From NCBI RefSeq assembly GCF_014648175.1, contig NZ_BMQP01000011.1:62001-126000 (forward strand): 64,000 nt of DNA, read 5' to 3'. The notes under the pieces are model-generated. The model searched no databases, was not told the DNA's origin, and was given only the letters and a program-made list of their open reading frames with translations. A program made the position numbers and the translations under genes. Origin of the DNA: Planobispora rosea (GTDB taxonomy: Bacteria; Actinomycetota; Actinomycetes; Streptosporangiales; Streptosporangiaceae). The first letter of the stretch is position 1. Every line of letters begins with the position of its first letter. Below are positions 16,966 to 24,777 of the stretch, in pieces.

Positions 16966-18321
16966 TCACGATGGGACGGCCGTCCTCCTCTCCCCTGCCC
17001 CGGCCACGACGTGGGCCGCCGAGCGGGACGCGAGGGTGAGCGCCCCGGGCGGGTCCGCGTGGAGCAGGCGGCCCGCGTACTTCACGATCCGCCCGGTGAC
17101 CAGCACGGTGTCCACGTCGCCCACTCCCGCGGCGGTGACCACGGCGCCGACCGGGTCGTGGACCGGGGCCAGGCCCGGGCGGTCGGTGCGCAGCAGCACG
17201 AGGTCGGCCTGCTTGCCGGGGCGCAGCGACCCGATCCGGTCGTCCATGCCGAGGACGGCGGCGCCCTCGATCGTGGCCGTGCGCAGCACGTCGGCGACGG
17301 TCAGCGTGCCGCCCCCGAGCCGGTCCGCCGCGAAGGCGGCGCGCATGGCGGCGAACATGTCGCCCGGGACGTTCGTCACCGTGTCGATGCCCAGGCCGGT
17401 GGGGATGCCCGCCGCCCGGAACCGGCCGGTCTCCGGGGCGCCGAAGCCCATCTGCATCTCCACCGCCGGGGTCACGGACGCGACGCCGCCGCCGGCGGCC
17501 AGCAGCTTCACGGCCTCGTCGGTGAACCCGTTTCCGTGCACGACCATGACGTCCGGTCCGAGCAGCCCGGCCGCGTGCAGCCGCTCGACCGCGCCGGTCC
17601 CGGTGGCGTGCAGGCTGATGCGGAGGCCGAGTTCGCGGGCGAGCCGCCAGTCCGCCCCGGCCCCGGCCGCCGAGCCGTAGACCGGGCCCCAGGCGGCGAG
17701 ACCGGGGGTGACGAGATCGGAGGATCCGAGCAGCGCGGCGATCCGCCGTACCTCGTCCTCCCGGCGCGCGGCGTCGTCGCTGCGGGGGTGCGCGTAGGCG
17801 AAGACCGCCCTGATCCCCGACTCCCGCAGGCCCTGGATCGCGGCGTCGGTGTGCTCGGGGGTGAGCTGGATGTGGGACCAGTCGTGGACCGTGGTGATCC
17901 CGGCGTCGAGCGCCTCCAGCGCGCCCCACAGGTTCGCGGCGTAGACGTCCTCGGGGCGGAAGGCGGGGGTCAGCCGGCCGAGGACGAGGTCGAGGTAACC
18001 GCCCAGCGTCATGTCGGCCGCGATGGACCGCAGGACGCTCTGCCAGACGTGCCGGTGGGTGTCGACGAAGCCCGGCAGCACGATCATGCCCGTCGCGTCG
18101 AGGACCCGGACGTCCGGGGCTCCGTTCGCCGGGGACTCGGCGGACGCCTCCGGCTCCACGGGCCCAGGAGGCTCCGGATGCCTCCGAGGCCCGGCGGTCC
18201 CCGCGAGGCCGGGTCCCACGGCGGTGATGACCCCGTCCTCGACGAGCACGTCGGCCCCGGGCAGGACGCGCGGTTCCGGCTCGGTGTCGATCACGGTCCC
18301 ACCGGTGATGAGGGTGCGCAC
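16966..18321 (-). CDS. Amidohydrolase of the TRZ/ATZ/cytosine deaminase type
   Basis: A 451-residue metal-dependent hydrolase of TIM-barrel type. The first metal site is FVDTHRHVWQ with His89 and His91; further metal or catalytic residues lie in SLHATGTGAVE, VVHGNGF and GLGIDTVTN, and the C-terminal beta sandwich includes GSLRPGKQADLVLL. A Pro/Glu-rich insertion (about 40-70) splits the N-terminal sandwich. The family deaminates or hydrolyses ring compounds such as guanine, triazines or methylthioadenosine; the substrate here is open. GTG start with AAAGGGG before it. It is divergent from a MarR regulator with a shared operator, so substrate induction is likely. Confidence 0.88.
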   Translation of the reverse strand: MRTLITGGTVIDTEPEPRVLPGADVLVEDGVITAVGPGLAGTAGPRRHPEPPGPVEPEASAESPANGAPDVRVLDATGMIVLPGFVDTHRHVWQSVLRSIAADMTLGGYLDLVLGRLTPAFRPEDVYAANLWGALEALDAGITTVHDWSHIQLTPEHTDAAIQGLRESGIRAVFAYAHPRSDDAARREDEVRRIAALLGSSDLVTPGLAAWGPVYGSAAGAGADWRLARELGLRISLHATGTGAVERLHAAGLLGPDVMVVHGNGFTDEAVKLLAAGGGVASVTPAVEMQMGFGAPETGRFRAAGIPTGLGIDTVTNVPGDMFAAMRAAFAADRLGGGTLTVADVLRTATIEGAAVLGMDDRIGSLRPGKQADLVLLRTDRPGLAPVHDPVGAVVTAAGVGDVDTVLVTGRIVKYAGRLLHADPPGALTLASRSAAHVVAGAGERRTAVPS

Positions 18322-18338
18322 GAACAGACCCCTTTCGA

Positions 18339-18372
18339 GATAGCAATCCAGAAAGCTTTCTTAAAAGCTATC
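18339..18372. promoter_or_regulatory. 34-bp symmetric operator between amidohydrolase and MarR genes
   Basis: A core palindrome AGAAAGCTTTCT (18350-18361) is flanked at equal distance by GATAGC (18339-18344) and GCTATC (18367-18372), all on one centre. The placement in the divergent promoter region and the twofold symmetry fit a MarR dimer or two dimers. Confidence 0.7.
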
Positions 18373-18375
18373 AGG

Positions 18376-18392
18376 TGAGGGAGATACCCTCA
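18376..18392 (+). promoter_or_regulatory. Inverted repeat at the marR-type gene start
   Basis: TGAGGG and CCCTCA with a 5-base loop sit just before the ATG at 18398 and contain the only GGGAG-like ribosome-binding sequence. It could hide the site in a hairpin or be a further operator half. Confidence 0.35.
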
Positions 18393-18397
18393 ATGCC

Positions 18398-18925
18398 ATG
18401 CCGAGAGGAGAGAGCGACCACGTCGACGAGATGATCGAGGCGTGGCGGGCCGAACTGCCGCAGACCGCGACCGTGCAGCTGGAGATCGTCAAGCGCGTCG
18501 GGCGGCTCAAGGGCCGGGTCGAGGAGGTCACCCAGGCCGTGCTCGGGGAGCACGGCCTGACCTACGCCGACTTCGACGTCCTGGCGACGCTGCGCCGGGC
18601 CGGGGCCCCGTACCGGCTCAAGCCGAGCCTGCTGGCCGCACGCTCCTCGCTCACCACCGGCGGCACGAGCAACATCCTGCAGCGGCTCACCGCCGCCGGG
18701 CTCGTCGAGCGCGAGCCCGACCCGGCCGACGGGCGCAGTTCGTGGGTACGGCTGACGCCGCTGGGCGTCCGGCGCGCCGAGGAACTGGCCGTGGCCACCA
18801 CCGAGGCCCACAGAGCCCTGTTCGCCGCCATGCCCGAGGACACCGCCCGGGCCCTGGCCGACCTCCTGCGCGAGGCGCTCCTCGCCCTCGGAGACCGGCC
18901 GGGCCCGTCATCGCGTCACCGGTGA
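18398..18925 (+). CDS. MarR-family transcriptional regulator
   Basis: A 175-residue regulator. A helical dimerisation part at each end encloses a winged helix: LTYADFDVLATLRRAG, then recognition region RSSLTTGGTSNILQRLTAAGLVEREPDPADGRSSWVRLTPLG, the wing being the typical DxRSxxVxLT. It is transcribed away from the amidohydrolase gene and probably represses both genes through the palindrome between them until a ligand, perhaps the hydrolase substrate, binds. The ribosome-binding site is poorly placed, so the start is not certain. Confidence 0.9.
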   Translation: MPRGESDHVDEMIEAWRAELPQTATVQLEIVKRVGRLKGRVEEVTQAVLGEHGLTYADFDVLATLRRAGAPYRLKPSLLAARSSLTTGGTSNILQRLTAAGLVEREPDPADGRSSWVRLTPLGVRRAEELAVATTEAHRALFAAMPEDTARALADLLREALLALGDRPGPSSRHR

Positions 18926-19001
18926 CCGGCGGCGCGGACGTCCCGCGCCCGGCGGGCGCACCCCCGGGCCACCGCTTCCCGGCGGGCGCGCTCCCGCACG
19001 G

Positions 19002-19388
19002 TCACGCCCCGGCGGGGAGGTTCGGCGGGGTGAAGACGCCGAACAGGTTGCCGGAGACGTCGCGGATGTAGGCGAAGTCGGGCCCGTGGGGGTTGTCGAG
19101 CAGCTTGAACACGACCTCGCCCCCCAGCTTCTCCGCGTGCTCGCAGGTGGCCGCGGTGTCGGCGACGACCACCGAGAAGACTCCGTGGTTGGGGAACCGG
19201 CCGCCGTTGCCGTACACCCCGCCCTTGGGACCGTCGGCGCCCGGGTAGTCGATCAGCCGGTAGTCCATACCGCCCTTGGCGGAGTCCTCGTCGACGGAGA
19301 ACGTCCAGCCGAACAGGCCGCCGTAGAACTCCTCCGCGGCCTTGGGGTCGTCGGTGGCGATCTCGAACCAGGCGACGGTGTTGATCAT
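19002..19388 (-). CDS. Glyoxalase/bleomycin-resistance family protein
   Basis: A 128-residue protein of the vicinal oxygen chelate fold, with two beta-alpha-beta-beta units. It starts MINTVAWFEIATDDPKAAEE and has FYGGLFGWTF, and ends with DVSGNLFGVFTPP. It is closest in style to the VOC/DUF family members that are not true glyoxalase I; metal ligands are incomplete in a short reading, so no substrate is named. ATG at 19388 has AAGGGAC before it. It lies 76 bases behind the WYL regulator on the same strand and is probably under its control. Confidence 0.85.
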   Translation of the reverse strand: MINTVAWFEIATDDPKAAEEFYGGLFGWTFSVDEDSAKGGMDYRLIDYPGADGPKGGVYGNGGRFPNHGVFSVVVADTAATCEHAEKLGGEVVFKLLDNPHGPDFAYIRDVSGNLFGVFTPPNLPAGA

Positions 19389-19464
19389 AAGGTGTCCCTT
19401 CGGAGTGCTTTCCTCGAACACCTCCACGATGAACCCTGTCGACGACACCCCTATGTCGGTGTTT

Positions 19465-20166
19465 TCACTCGAGTTTCGGATTTCCGAACACCAGCCCCGG
19501 CACCTCGGGGGAGAACCGCTCCGGCGGGTGCTCGGGAGAGGGCTCGTCGGTCTCCTCGGCCCTGGAGATCCGGTCGAGCCGGAAGATCCTGACGTCGCTG
19601 CGGTTGCGGCACCAGCCCACGAGATACCAGTGGCCGCCGCGCCCGCCCACGAAGACACCGGGCTCCACCTCGCGTTCGGTGGCCTGGCCCTTGGAGTCGG
19701 TGTAGGCGATCCGCAGGACGCGGCGGTGCAGCAGCGCCTGCTCGATCACCCGGGAGACCCGGGGGTACGGCTCCGGCTCGACGAGCAGGTGCACCCGCCC
19801 GGCCAGCTCCCTGGCGCGGTCGCCGTCGAGCTCGGGCATGGCGGCCACCAGCTTGCGCAGGGCGCTGCGCGCCTGCCCGGCGAAGGGGCCGTCGCCCGCG
19901 CGGCTGAGCGCCACGGCGACCGCGACGGCCTCCTCCGGGGTGAAGTTCAGCGGCGGCAGGGACTTGCTCTTGTCCAGCACGTAACCGCCGCGCCTGCCGG
20001 GCTCGGCGTAGATCGGCACGCCGGACTGCTGGAGCGCGGAGATGTCGCGCTCGACCGTGCGCACGCTGACCTCGAACCGCTCGGCGAGGTCGCGGGCGGA
20101 ACGGGGCCGGGGAGAGATCGCGCGCAGCTCCTCAACCAGGGCGTAGAGCCGGTCGGTACGGTTCAC
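19465..20166 (-). CDS. WYL-domain transcriptional regulator (YafY-like)
   Basis: A 233-residue regulator. The N-terminal HTH_11 domain reads NRTDRLYALVEELRA then SARDLAERFEVSVRTVERDISAL, followed by a linker with GRRGGYVLD and a WYL domain (residues about 130-215, with HWYLVGWCRNRSDVRIFRLD). WYL domains bind ligands or nucleic acids. GTG at 20166 was preferred over a TTG 30 bases upstream because homologues begin near NRTDRLYALVE. The glyoxalase-like gene follows on the same strand. Confidence 0.88.
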   Translation of the reverse strand: MNRTDRLYALVEELRAISPRPRSARDLAERFEVSVRTVERDISALQQSGVPIYAEPGRRGGYVLDKSKSLPPLNFTPEEAVAVAVALSRAGDGPFAGQARSALRKLVAAMPELDGDRARELAGRVHLLVEPEPYPRVSRVIEQALLHRRVLRIAYTDSKGQATEREVEPGVFVGGRGGHWYLVGWCRNRSDVRIFRLDRISRAEETDEPSPEHPPERFSPEVPGLVFGNPKLE

Positions 20167-20234
20167 GCCCCCGACGTTACTTCCCGGTGCCGACAACCTC
20201 GCCGACCGGGGAACCTAACAGGATGGTCACACAG

Positions 20235-20263
20235 TTGAACAGGTAAAACGCCCTGGATACGCT
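20235..20263 (+). promoter_or_regulatory. Candidate housekeeping promoter for the yjfM-like operon
   Basis: TTGAAC at 20235-20240 and TACGCT at 20258-20263 are spaced by 17 bases, close to the actinobacterial sigma-70-type consensus, 27 bases before the first start codon. Confidence 0.5.
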
Positions 20264-20289
20264 GTCCTGACACATCTCATTGGAGCTCA

Positions 20290-20715
20290 ATGGCGCAGAA
20301 ACACCCGATGGCGCAGAACCCCTCCGGCAAGTCCGGGCCCCAGGCGAAGAAGCAGGGGAAGTCGGGCGTGAAGGCGTCCACGGTCGTCACCCTCGGCACG
20401 ATCGGCGTCATCGCGCTGGCCGTCATCGGCGCGTGCGCGGCCGATGACGACGACTACGAGGAGATCAACGCCGACTGTGTCGACCTCGGCAACCAGCTGC
20501 CCGACGGCTCCTACGAGGTCGTGGACGAGGACTACTGCGACGACGGCTACCACGGCTCGCGCGGCGCCTACGGCTGGTACTACGGGGGACTCCTCGCCGG
20601 GACCAGGGTGTCGAAGGGCACCAGCGTGAAGCCGTCCGACGTCTCCATCGTCAGCCGCAACGGCACCGTGATCCAGCGCGGCGGCTTCGGCGGCCGCGGC
20701 GGCTCCGGCGGCTGA
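20290..20715 (+). CDS. YgiB/YjfM-like (DUF1190-type) membrane-anchored protein
   Basis: A 141-residue protein with a Lys-rich cytosolic N-terminus, one hydrophobic helix (about 29-48, ending VIGACA, which is lipobox-like), an Asp/Glu-rich stretch, the aromatic run GAYGWYYGG, and a C-terminal RGGFGGRGG. The ending and the position directly before a glutathionylspermidine-synthase-like gene are those of E. coli YgiB and YjfM. The Cys pairs may form a disulphide outside. Function unknown; it forms the first gene of a three-gene operon. Similarity is judged by eye and should be confirmed by a profile search. Confidence 0.72.
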   Translation: MAQKHPMAQNPSGKSGPQAKKQGKSGVKASTVVTLGTIGVIALAVIGACAADDDDYEEINADCVDLGNQLPDGSYEVVDEDYCDDGYHGSRGAYGWYYGGLLAGTRVSKGTSVKPSDVSIVSRNGTVIQRGGFGGRGGSGG

Positions 20716-20725
20716 CCCCCGGCCG

Positions 20726-21886
20726 ATGCGACGAGAGACCTCGCTCCCCCGCGACGGCTGGGAGCGCATCATCGAGAGTCAGGGCCTGGCCTACCACCGC
20801 ACGGCCCACCCCGGCGGCCTCGACCGCCCCTACTGGGACGAGAGCGCGCACTACGTCTTCTCCATGGAGGAGGTCCTCTCCCTGGAGGAGCAGGTCGAGG
20901 AGCTGCACCGGATGTGCCTGCACGCGGTGGAGCACGTCGTCGAGCGGGGCCGCTACGCCGACTTCGCCATCCCCGAGTGGGCCGCGCCGGAGATCGCCCG
21001 CTCCTGGGAACGGCGCGACCCGCACCTGTACGGCCGCTTCGACCTGCGCTACGACGGCACCGGCCCGGCCAAGCTGCTGGAGTACAACGCCGACACCCCG
21101 ACCAGCCTGCTGGAGAGCTCGGTCGTGCAGTGGTTCTGGCTCAAGGACCGGTACCCGGACGGCGACCAGTGGAACTCCATCCACGAGCGGCTGATCGACC
21201 GCTGGCGGGACATCGCGAAGGTCATGCCCACCGGTCCCGCCCACTTCGCCTGGACCAACCGGGACGAGACCGGCGAGGAGGCCATGACGGTCGCCTACCT
21301 GCAGGAGACCGCCGACCAGGCCGGGCTCACGACCGTCGCGGTGGCCATGGAGGACATCGGCTGGGACGGCCTCAACCTGCGGTTCGTGGACATGGAACGG
21401 CGGATGATCCGTACGCTCTTCAAGCTCTACCCGTGGGAGTGGGCGATCGCCGACCCGTTCGGGGAGCGGGCCGTGCGCCAGCAGATCTCGATGACCTGGA
21501 TCGAGCCGCTGTGGAAGATGCTCCTGTCGAACAAGGCGCTGCTCGCCGTCCTGTGGGAGCTGTACCCCGGACACCCGAACCTGCTGCCCGCCTACCTCGA
21601 CGGCCCCCGCGACCTGCCCGCCCACATCGCCAAGCCGCTGCTGGGGCGGGAGGGCGCGAGCATGCGGATCGTCGGCCCCGGCCGGCATGTCGAGACCGGC
21701 GGCTCCTACGGCGCCGAGGGCTACGTCCACCAGGCCTTCGAGGCGCTGCCGTCCTTCGACGGCAGGCGGCCGGTGCTGGGCGCCTGGATGGTCTGCGACG
21801 AGTCGGCCGGGCTCGGCATCCGCGAGACCTCGGGACTGATCACCGACGACACGTCGTCCTTCGTGCCCCACCGCATCGAGCTGTGA
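20726..21886 (+). CDS. Glutathionylspermidine-synthase-like ATP-grasp enzyme (YjfC/YgiC)
   Basis: A 386-residue ATP-grasp ligase related to the synthetase domain of glutathionylspermidine synthase. Recognisable blocks are YWDESAHYVFS, FDLRYDGTGPAKLLEYNADT, LESSVVQW and KPLLGREGASM. E. coli YgiC and YjfC have the same single-domain form without the amidase half, and their substrate is not settled. Actinobacteria do not make glutathione, so another amine or peptide ligation is likely. It starts 10 bases after the YjfM-like stop and precedes a DUF350 gene, so the trio is a unit. Confidence 0.88.
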   Translation: MRRETSLPRDGWERIIESQGLAYHRTAHPGGLDRPYWDESAHYVFSMEEVLSLEEQVEELHRMCLHAVEHVVERGRYADFAIPEWAAPEIARSWERRDPHLYGRFDLRYDGTGPAKLLEYNADTPTSLLESSVVQWFWLKDRYPDGDQWNSIHERLIDRWRDIAKVMPTGPAHFAWTNRDETGEEAMTVAYLQETADQAGLTTVAVAMEDIGWDGLNLRFVDMERRMIRTLFKLYPWEWAIADPFGERAVRQQISMTWIEPLWKMLLSNKALLAVLWELYPGHPNLLPAYLDGPRDLPAHIAKPLLGREGASMRIVGPGRHVETGGSYGAEGYVHQAFEALPSFDGRRPVLGAWMVCDESAGLGIRETSGLITDDTSSFVPHRIEL

Positions 21887-21973
21887 GGGCAGGATGGTGA
21901 CGCTCCGTACCCCGGCCCCCGCAGCCTCCTCAGCCCCACGTCCACCAACCTTCACCGCCCGGAGAGAACCCAT

Positions 21974-22453
21974 ATGAGTCCCGACTCGCAGCTGATGCGA
22001 TTTCCCCAGACGGCCGACACCGTGTCCCTCGCCGAGACACTCGCCCGGGACGCGCTCGCCATCGCCTCCTACGCGGCGCTCGGCGTGCTCCTGCTGATCA
22101 TCGGCTTCTACGTGATCGACCTGGCCACTCCCGGCAAGCTCAGCCGGCTGATCAAGACCGACCGCAACCCCAACGCCACCCTCCTCGCCTCCTCCGGCCT
22201 GGCCGCCGTCGGCCTGATCGTCGCGGCCTCCATCTGGTCCTCCGGCGGGGCGCTGCACGAGGGACTGCTGGCGACGCTGGTCTACGGGCTGGTCGGCATC
22301 GCCGTACAGACCGTGGCGATGGTCGTCTTCGACCTGGCCGCCGGGATCTCCGTCCGCAAGCTGGTCTCCGAGCCGGAGCTCCAGCCCGGCACGCGCCTGC
22401 TCGCCGTCACCCACCTGGCCCTCGGCCTGATCACCGCCGTCGCCGTGATCTAG
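21974..22453 (+). CDS. DUF350 membrane protein (YjfL-like)
   Basis: A 159-residue integral membrane protein with about four helices: IASYAALGVLLLIIGFYVIDL, LLASSGLAAVGLIVAASIW, LLATLVYGLVGIAVQTVAMVV and LLAVTHLALGLITAVAVI. This is the DUF350 fold, found with YjfC- and YjfM-type genes in enterobacteria. RBS GGAGAG before ATG at 21974. The family is thought to act in the envelope but no activity is proven. Confidence 0.85.
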   Translation: MSPDSQLMRFPQTADTVSLAETLARDALAIASYAALGVLLLIIGFYVIDLATPGKLSRLIKTDRNPNATLLASSGLAAVGLIVAASIWSSGGALHEGLLATLVYGLVGIAVQTVAMVVFDLAAGISVRKLVSEPELQPGTRLLAVTHLALGLITAVAVI

Positions 22454-22511
22454 GGGTGCCCACGACCCGGACGGGCTGGCGCATTCCCGGCGACCTGGCA
22501 CTCTTTATTCC

Positions 22512-23669
22512 GTGAACGATCGGATCCGCGAGGACACCACACGCAGGCTGGAGCGGGCCATGGGCGCCCTGGGCACGGCCGCCATGGCCAGGATGGACGA
22601 GCGGCTGCCGTGGTTCCGCGCCCTGTCCGCCGAGGACAGGTCCTGGGTGGGACTGGTCGCCCAGGCCGGGATCGCCGCGTTCGTGGAGTGGTTCCAGCAC
22701 GCCGGGAAGGGACAGCCCGCGCCCAGCATCGAGTTCTTCGGCACCGCGCCCCGGGAGCTGAAGCGGTCCATCTCCCTGCAGCAGACCGTGGACATCGTCC
22801 GGACCGTGGTCGAGGTGGTCGAGGCGCAGACGGGAGAGCTGGCCGCGCCGGGCGGAGAGGACCAGCTCCAGCAGGCGATGCTCCGCTACACACGGGACGT
22901 CGCCTTCGCCGCCGCGCACGTCTACGCCCGCGAGGCCGAGGCGCGCGGCGCGTGGGACGCGCGGCTGGAGGCGCTGATCGTGGACGCGCTGGTCCGCGGC
23001 GAGGTGGACGACGGGCTGCACTCGTGGGCCGCCGCGCTGGGCTGGACGTCCTCCCCGGTGGTGGTGCTCGCCGGACGGACGCCCGACGGCGACCCGCAGG
23101 AGGTGATCGACGGGCTGCGCGACCGGGGCCGCAGGGCCGGGCTGGACATGCTGGCCGGCGTCCAGGGGGACCAGCTGATCGTCATCGTCGGGGGCGCCGA
23201 CAGCGTCGGCGCGGCGGCCAAGCACGTGGTGCCGCGCTTCGGTCCCGGCCCGATCGTGATCGGGCCGGAGGTGAACGACCTGCACACGGCGGCGCGGTCG
23301 GCCCGGGCCGCCATCGCCGGGCTGCGGGCCGCCCCCGGGTGGCCGGACGCGCCCCGGCCGGTCCACGCCGAGGACCTGCTCGCCGAGCGGGCCATCGACG
23401 GCGACGCGGACGCCAGGGCCCAGCTGGTCGAGAACGTCTACCTGCCGCTGGTGGGCACGCCGCTCCTCGACACGCTCGCGACCTATCTGGAGCAGGGCAC
23501 GTCTCTGGAGGCGACGGCCCGGCTGCTGTTCGTGCACCCGAACACGGTGCGCTACCGCCTCCGTAAGATCACGGAGATGACCGGATACCAGCCCACGGAG
23601 GGGCGCTCGGCCTTCACCCTCCAGGTGGGTCTCATCCTCGGACGGCTATCCGAGCCGACCGTAATATAG
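22512..23669 (+). CDS. fasR: PucR-type regulator of fatty acid synthesis (FasR-like)
   Basis: A 385-residue regulator without the usual N-terminal PucR sensor fold, having a helical N-terminal half (residues 10-150), a GGDEF-like degenerate middle, and a C-terminal HTH_30: EQGTSLEATARLLFVHPN and TVRYRLRKITEMTGYQP. The position immediately before fabD is that of Streptomyces FasR, which activates the fabD-fabH-acpP-fabF operon; the name rests on this position and on domain type. GTG start. The gene stops at 23669 and is followed by an unusually A+T-rich promoter stretch. Confidence 0.88.
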   Translation: MNDRIREDTTRRLERAMGALGTAAMARMDERLPWFRALSAEDRSWVGLVAQAGIAAFVEWFQHAGKGQPAPSIEFFGTAPRELKRSISLQQTVDIVRTVVEVVEAQTGELAAPGGEDQLQQAMLRYTRDVAFAAAHVYAREAEARGAWDARLEALIVDALVRGEVDDGLHSWAAALGWTSSPVVVLAGRTPDGDPQEVIDGLRDRGRRAGLDMLAGVQGDQLIVIVGGADSVGAAAKHVVPRFGPGPIVIGPEVNDLHTAARSARAAIAGLRAAPGWPDAPRPVHAEDLLAERAIDGDADARAQLVENVYLPLVGTPLLDTLATYLEQGTSLEATARLLFVHPNTVRYRLRKITEMTGYQPTEGRSAFTLQVGLILGRLSEPTVI

Positions 23670-23786
23670 ATGTCCTTACTTAATTCTTACGAAACCTCCC
23701 CTGTATGTTCCCTACAAAAGATTGCGGACAAAGTTCATCCTGATCTCTATCCGTGTGGTGGACCTCTACAGGGCAGGCTGGATTTC
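23670..23786 (+). promoter_or_regulatory. A+T-rich promoter region of the fab operon
   Basis: Between the FasR stop and the fabD start the base composition changes sharply, with runs such as TTAATTCTTACGAAACC and CTACAAAAGATTGCGG. It is the only such stretch in this part and likely holds the operon promoter and the FasR binding site. A precise -35/-10 pair could not be chosen. Confidence 0.5.
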
Positions 23787-24770
23787 GTGCTCGTCATCGT
23801 CGCTCCGGGCCAAGGCGCCCAGACCCCAGGCTTCCTGACCCCCTGGCTTGAGATCCCCGGCCTCGCGGACCGGCTGTCCGCGTGGTCCGAGATCGTCGGC
23901 CTCGATCTGATCGCCTACGGGACCACCGCCGACGCGGACGAGATCCGTGACACCGCGGTCGCCCAGCCGCTGCTCGTGGCCGCGGGCCTGGTGGCCGCCG
24001 AGGCCCTCGGCGTCCTGCCCGGCTCCGGCGCGGCCGGTCCGGGTACGGCCTCGGGCGCGGCAGGTCCGGGCGGGCCGGGCATGGTCGCCGGGCACAGCGT
24101 CGGCGAGCTGACCGCCGCCGTCCTGGCCGGCGTCCTCTCCGCCGAGCAGGCCCTGACCCTCGTCCGCGAACGCGGCCGGGCCATGGCCGAGGCCGCCGCG
24201 ATCACCGAGACCGGCATGGTCGCGGTGCTCGGCGGGATCGAGGAGGACGTGCTCGCCGCGATCGACAAGCAGGGGCTCACCCCGGCCAACATCAACGGCG
24301 CCGGGCAGGTCGTGGCCGGCGGCACGCTGGAGCGGCTGGAGGCGTTCAAGGCCGAGCCCCCGGCCCGGGCGCGCCTGATCCCGCTCTCGGTCGCCGGGGC
24401 CTTCCACACCGCCCACATGGCACCGGCCGTCGACCGCATGCGCGAGGCCGCCGCCTCGCTCCCGCCCCGCGACCCGTCCGTCGCGCTGCTGTCCAACGCC
24501 GACGGCGCCGTGATCACCAGCGGGACCGCGTTCATGGGGCGCCTGGTCGACCAGGTCGCCAACCCGGTGCGCTGGGACGCCTGCATGGCCACGATGGCCG
24601 AGCGGGGCGCCACCGCGATGATCGAGCTGCTGCCCGGCGGCACCCTCACCGGCCTGGCCAAGCGCGCGCTGCGCGGGGTCACCGCCGTCGCGCTGAAGAC
24701 ACCCGACGATCTGGACTCCGCCAGGGAGCTCCTCGAGCGGTCCGGGTCCGGCACGACCGGGGAAGGGTGA
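23787..24770 (+). CDS. fabD: Malonyl-CoA:ACP transacylase
   Basis: A 327-residue enzyme that transfers malonyl from CoA to acyl carrier protein for each elongation step. The start GTG at 23787 gives VLVIVAPGQGAQTPG, the normal N-terminus; a frame going on upstream runs through the promoter and is rejected. Nucleophile Ser104 is in GHSVGELTAA and catalytic His207 in GAFHTAHM. A Gly/Ala/Pro insertion of about 25 residues precedes the active-site serine, as in other actinobacteria. It ends 7 bases before fabH. Confidence 0.95.
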   Translation: MLVIVAPGQGAQTPGFLTPWLEIPGLADRLSAWSEIVGLDLIAYGTTADADEIRDTAVAQPLLVAAGLVAAEALGVLPGSGAAGPGTASGAAGPGGPGMVAGHSVGELTAAVLAGVLSAEQALTLVRERGRAMAEAAAITETGMVAVLGGIEEDVLAAIDKQGLTPANINGAGQVVAGGTLERLEAFKAEPPARARLIPLSVAGAFHTAHMAPAVDRMREAAASLPPRDPSVALLSNADGAVITSGTAFMGRLVDQVANPVRWDACMATMAERGATAMIELLPGGTLTGLAKRALRGVTAVALKTPDDLDSARELLERSGSGTTGEG

Positions 24771-24777
24771 TCGGCCG

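Noticed and set aside
23670..23786. N-terminal extension of FabD to 23670
   Set aside because: The added 39 residues come from the A+T-rich promoter region and are not part of the family; GTG at 23787 gives the normal start.
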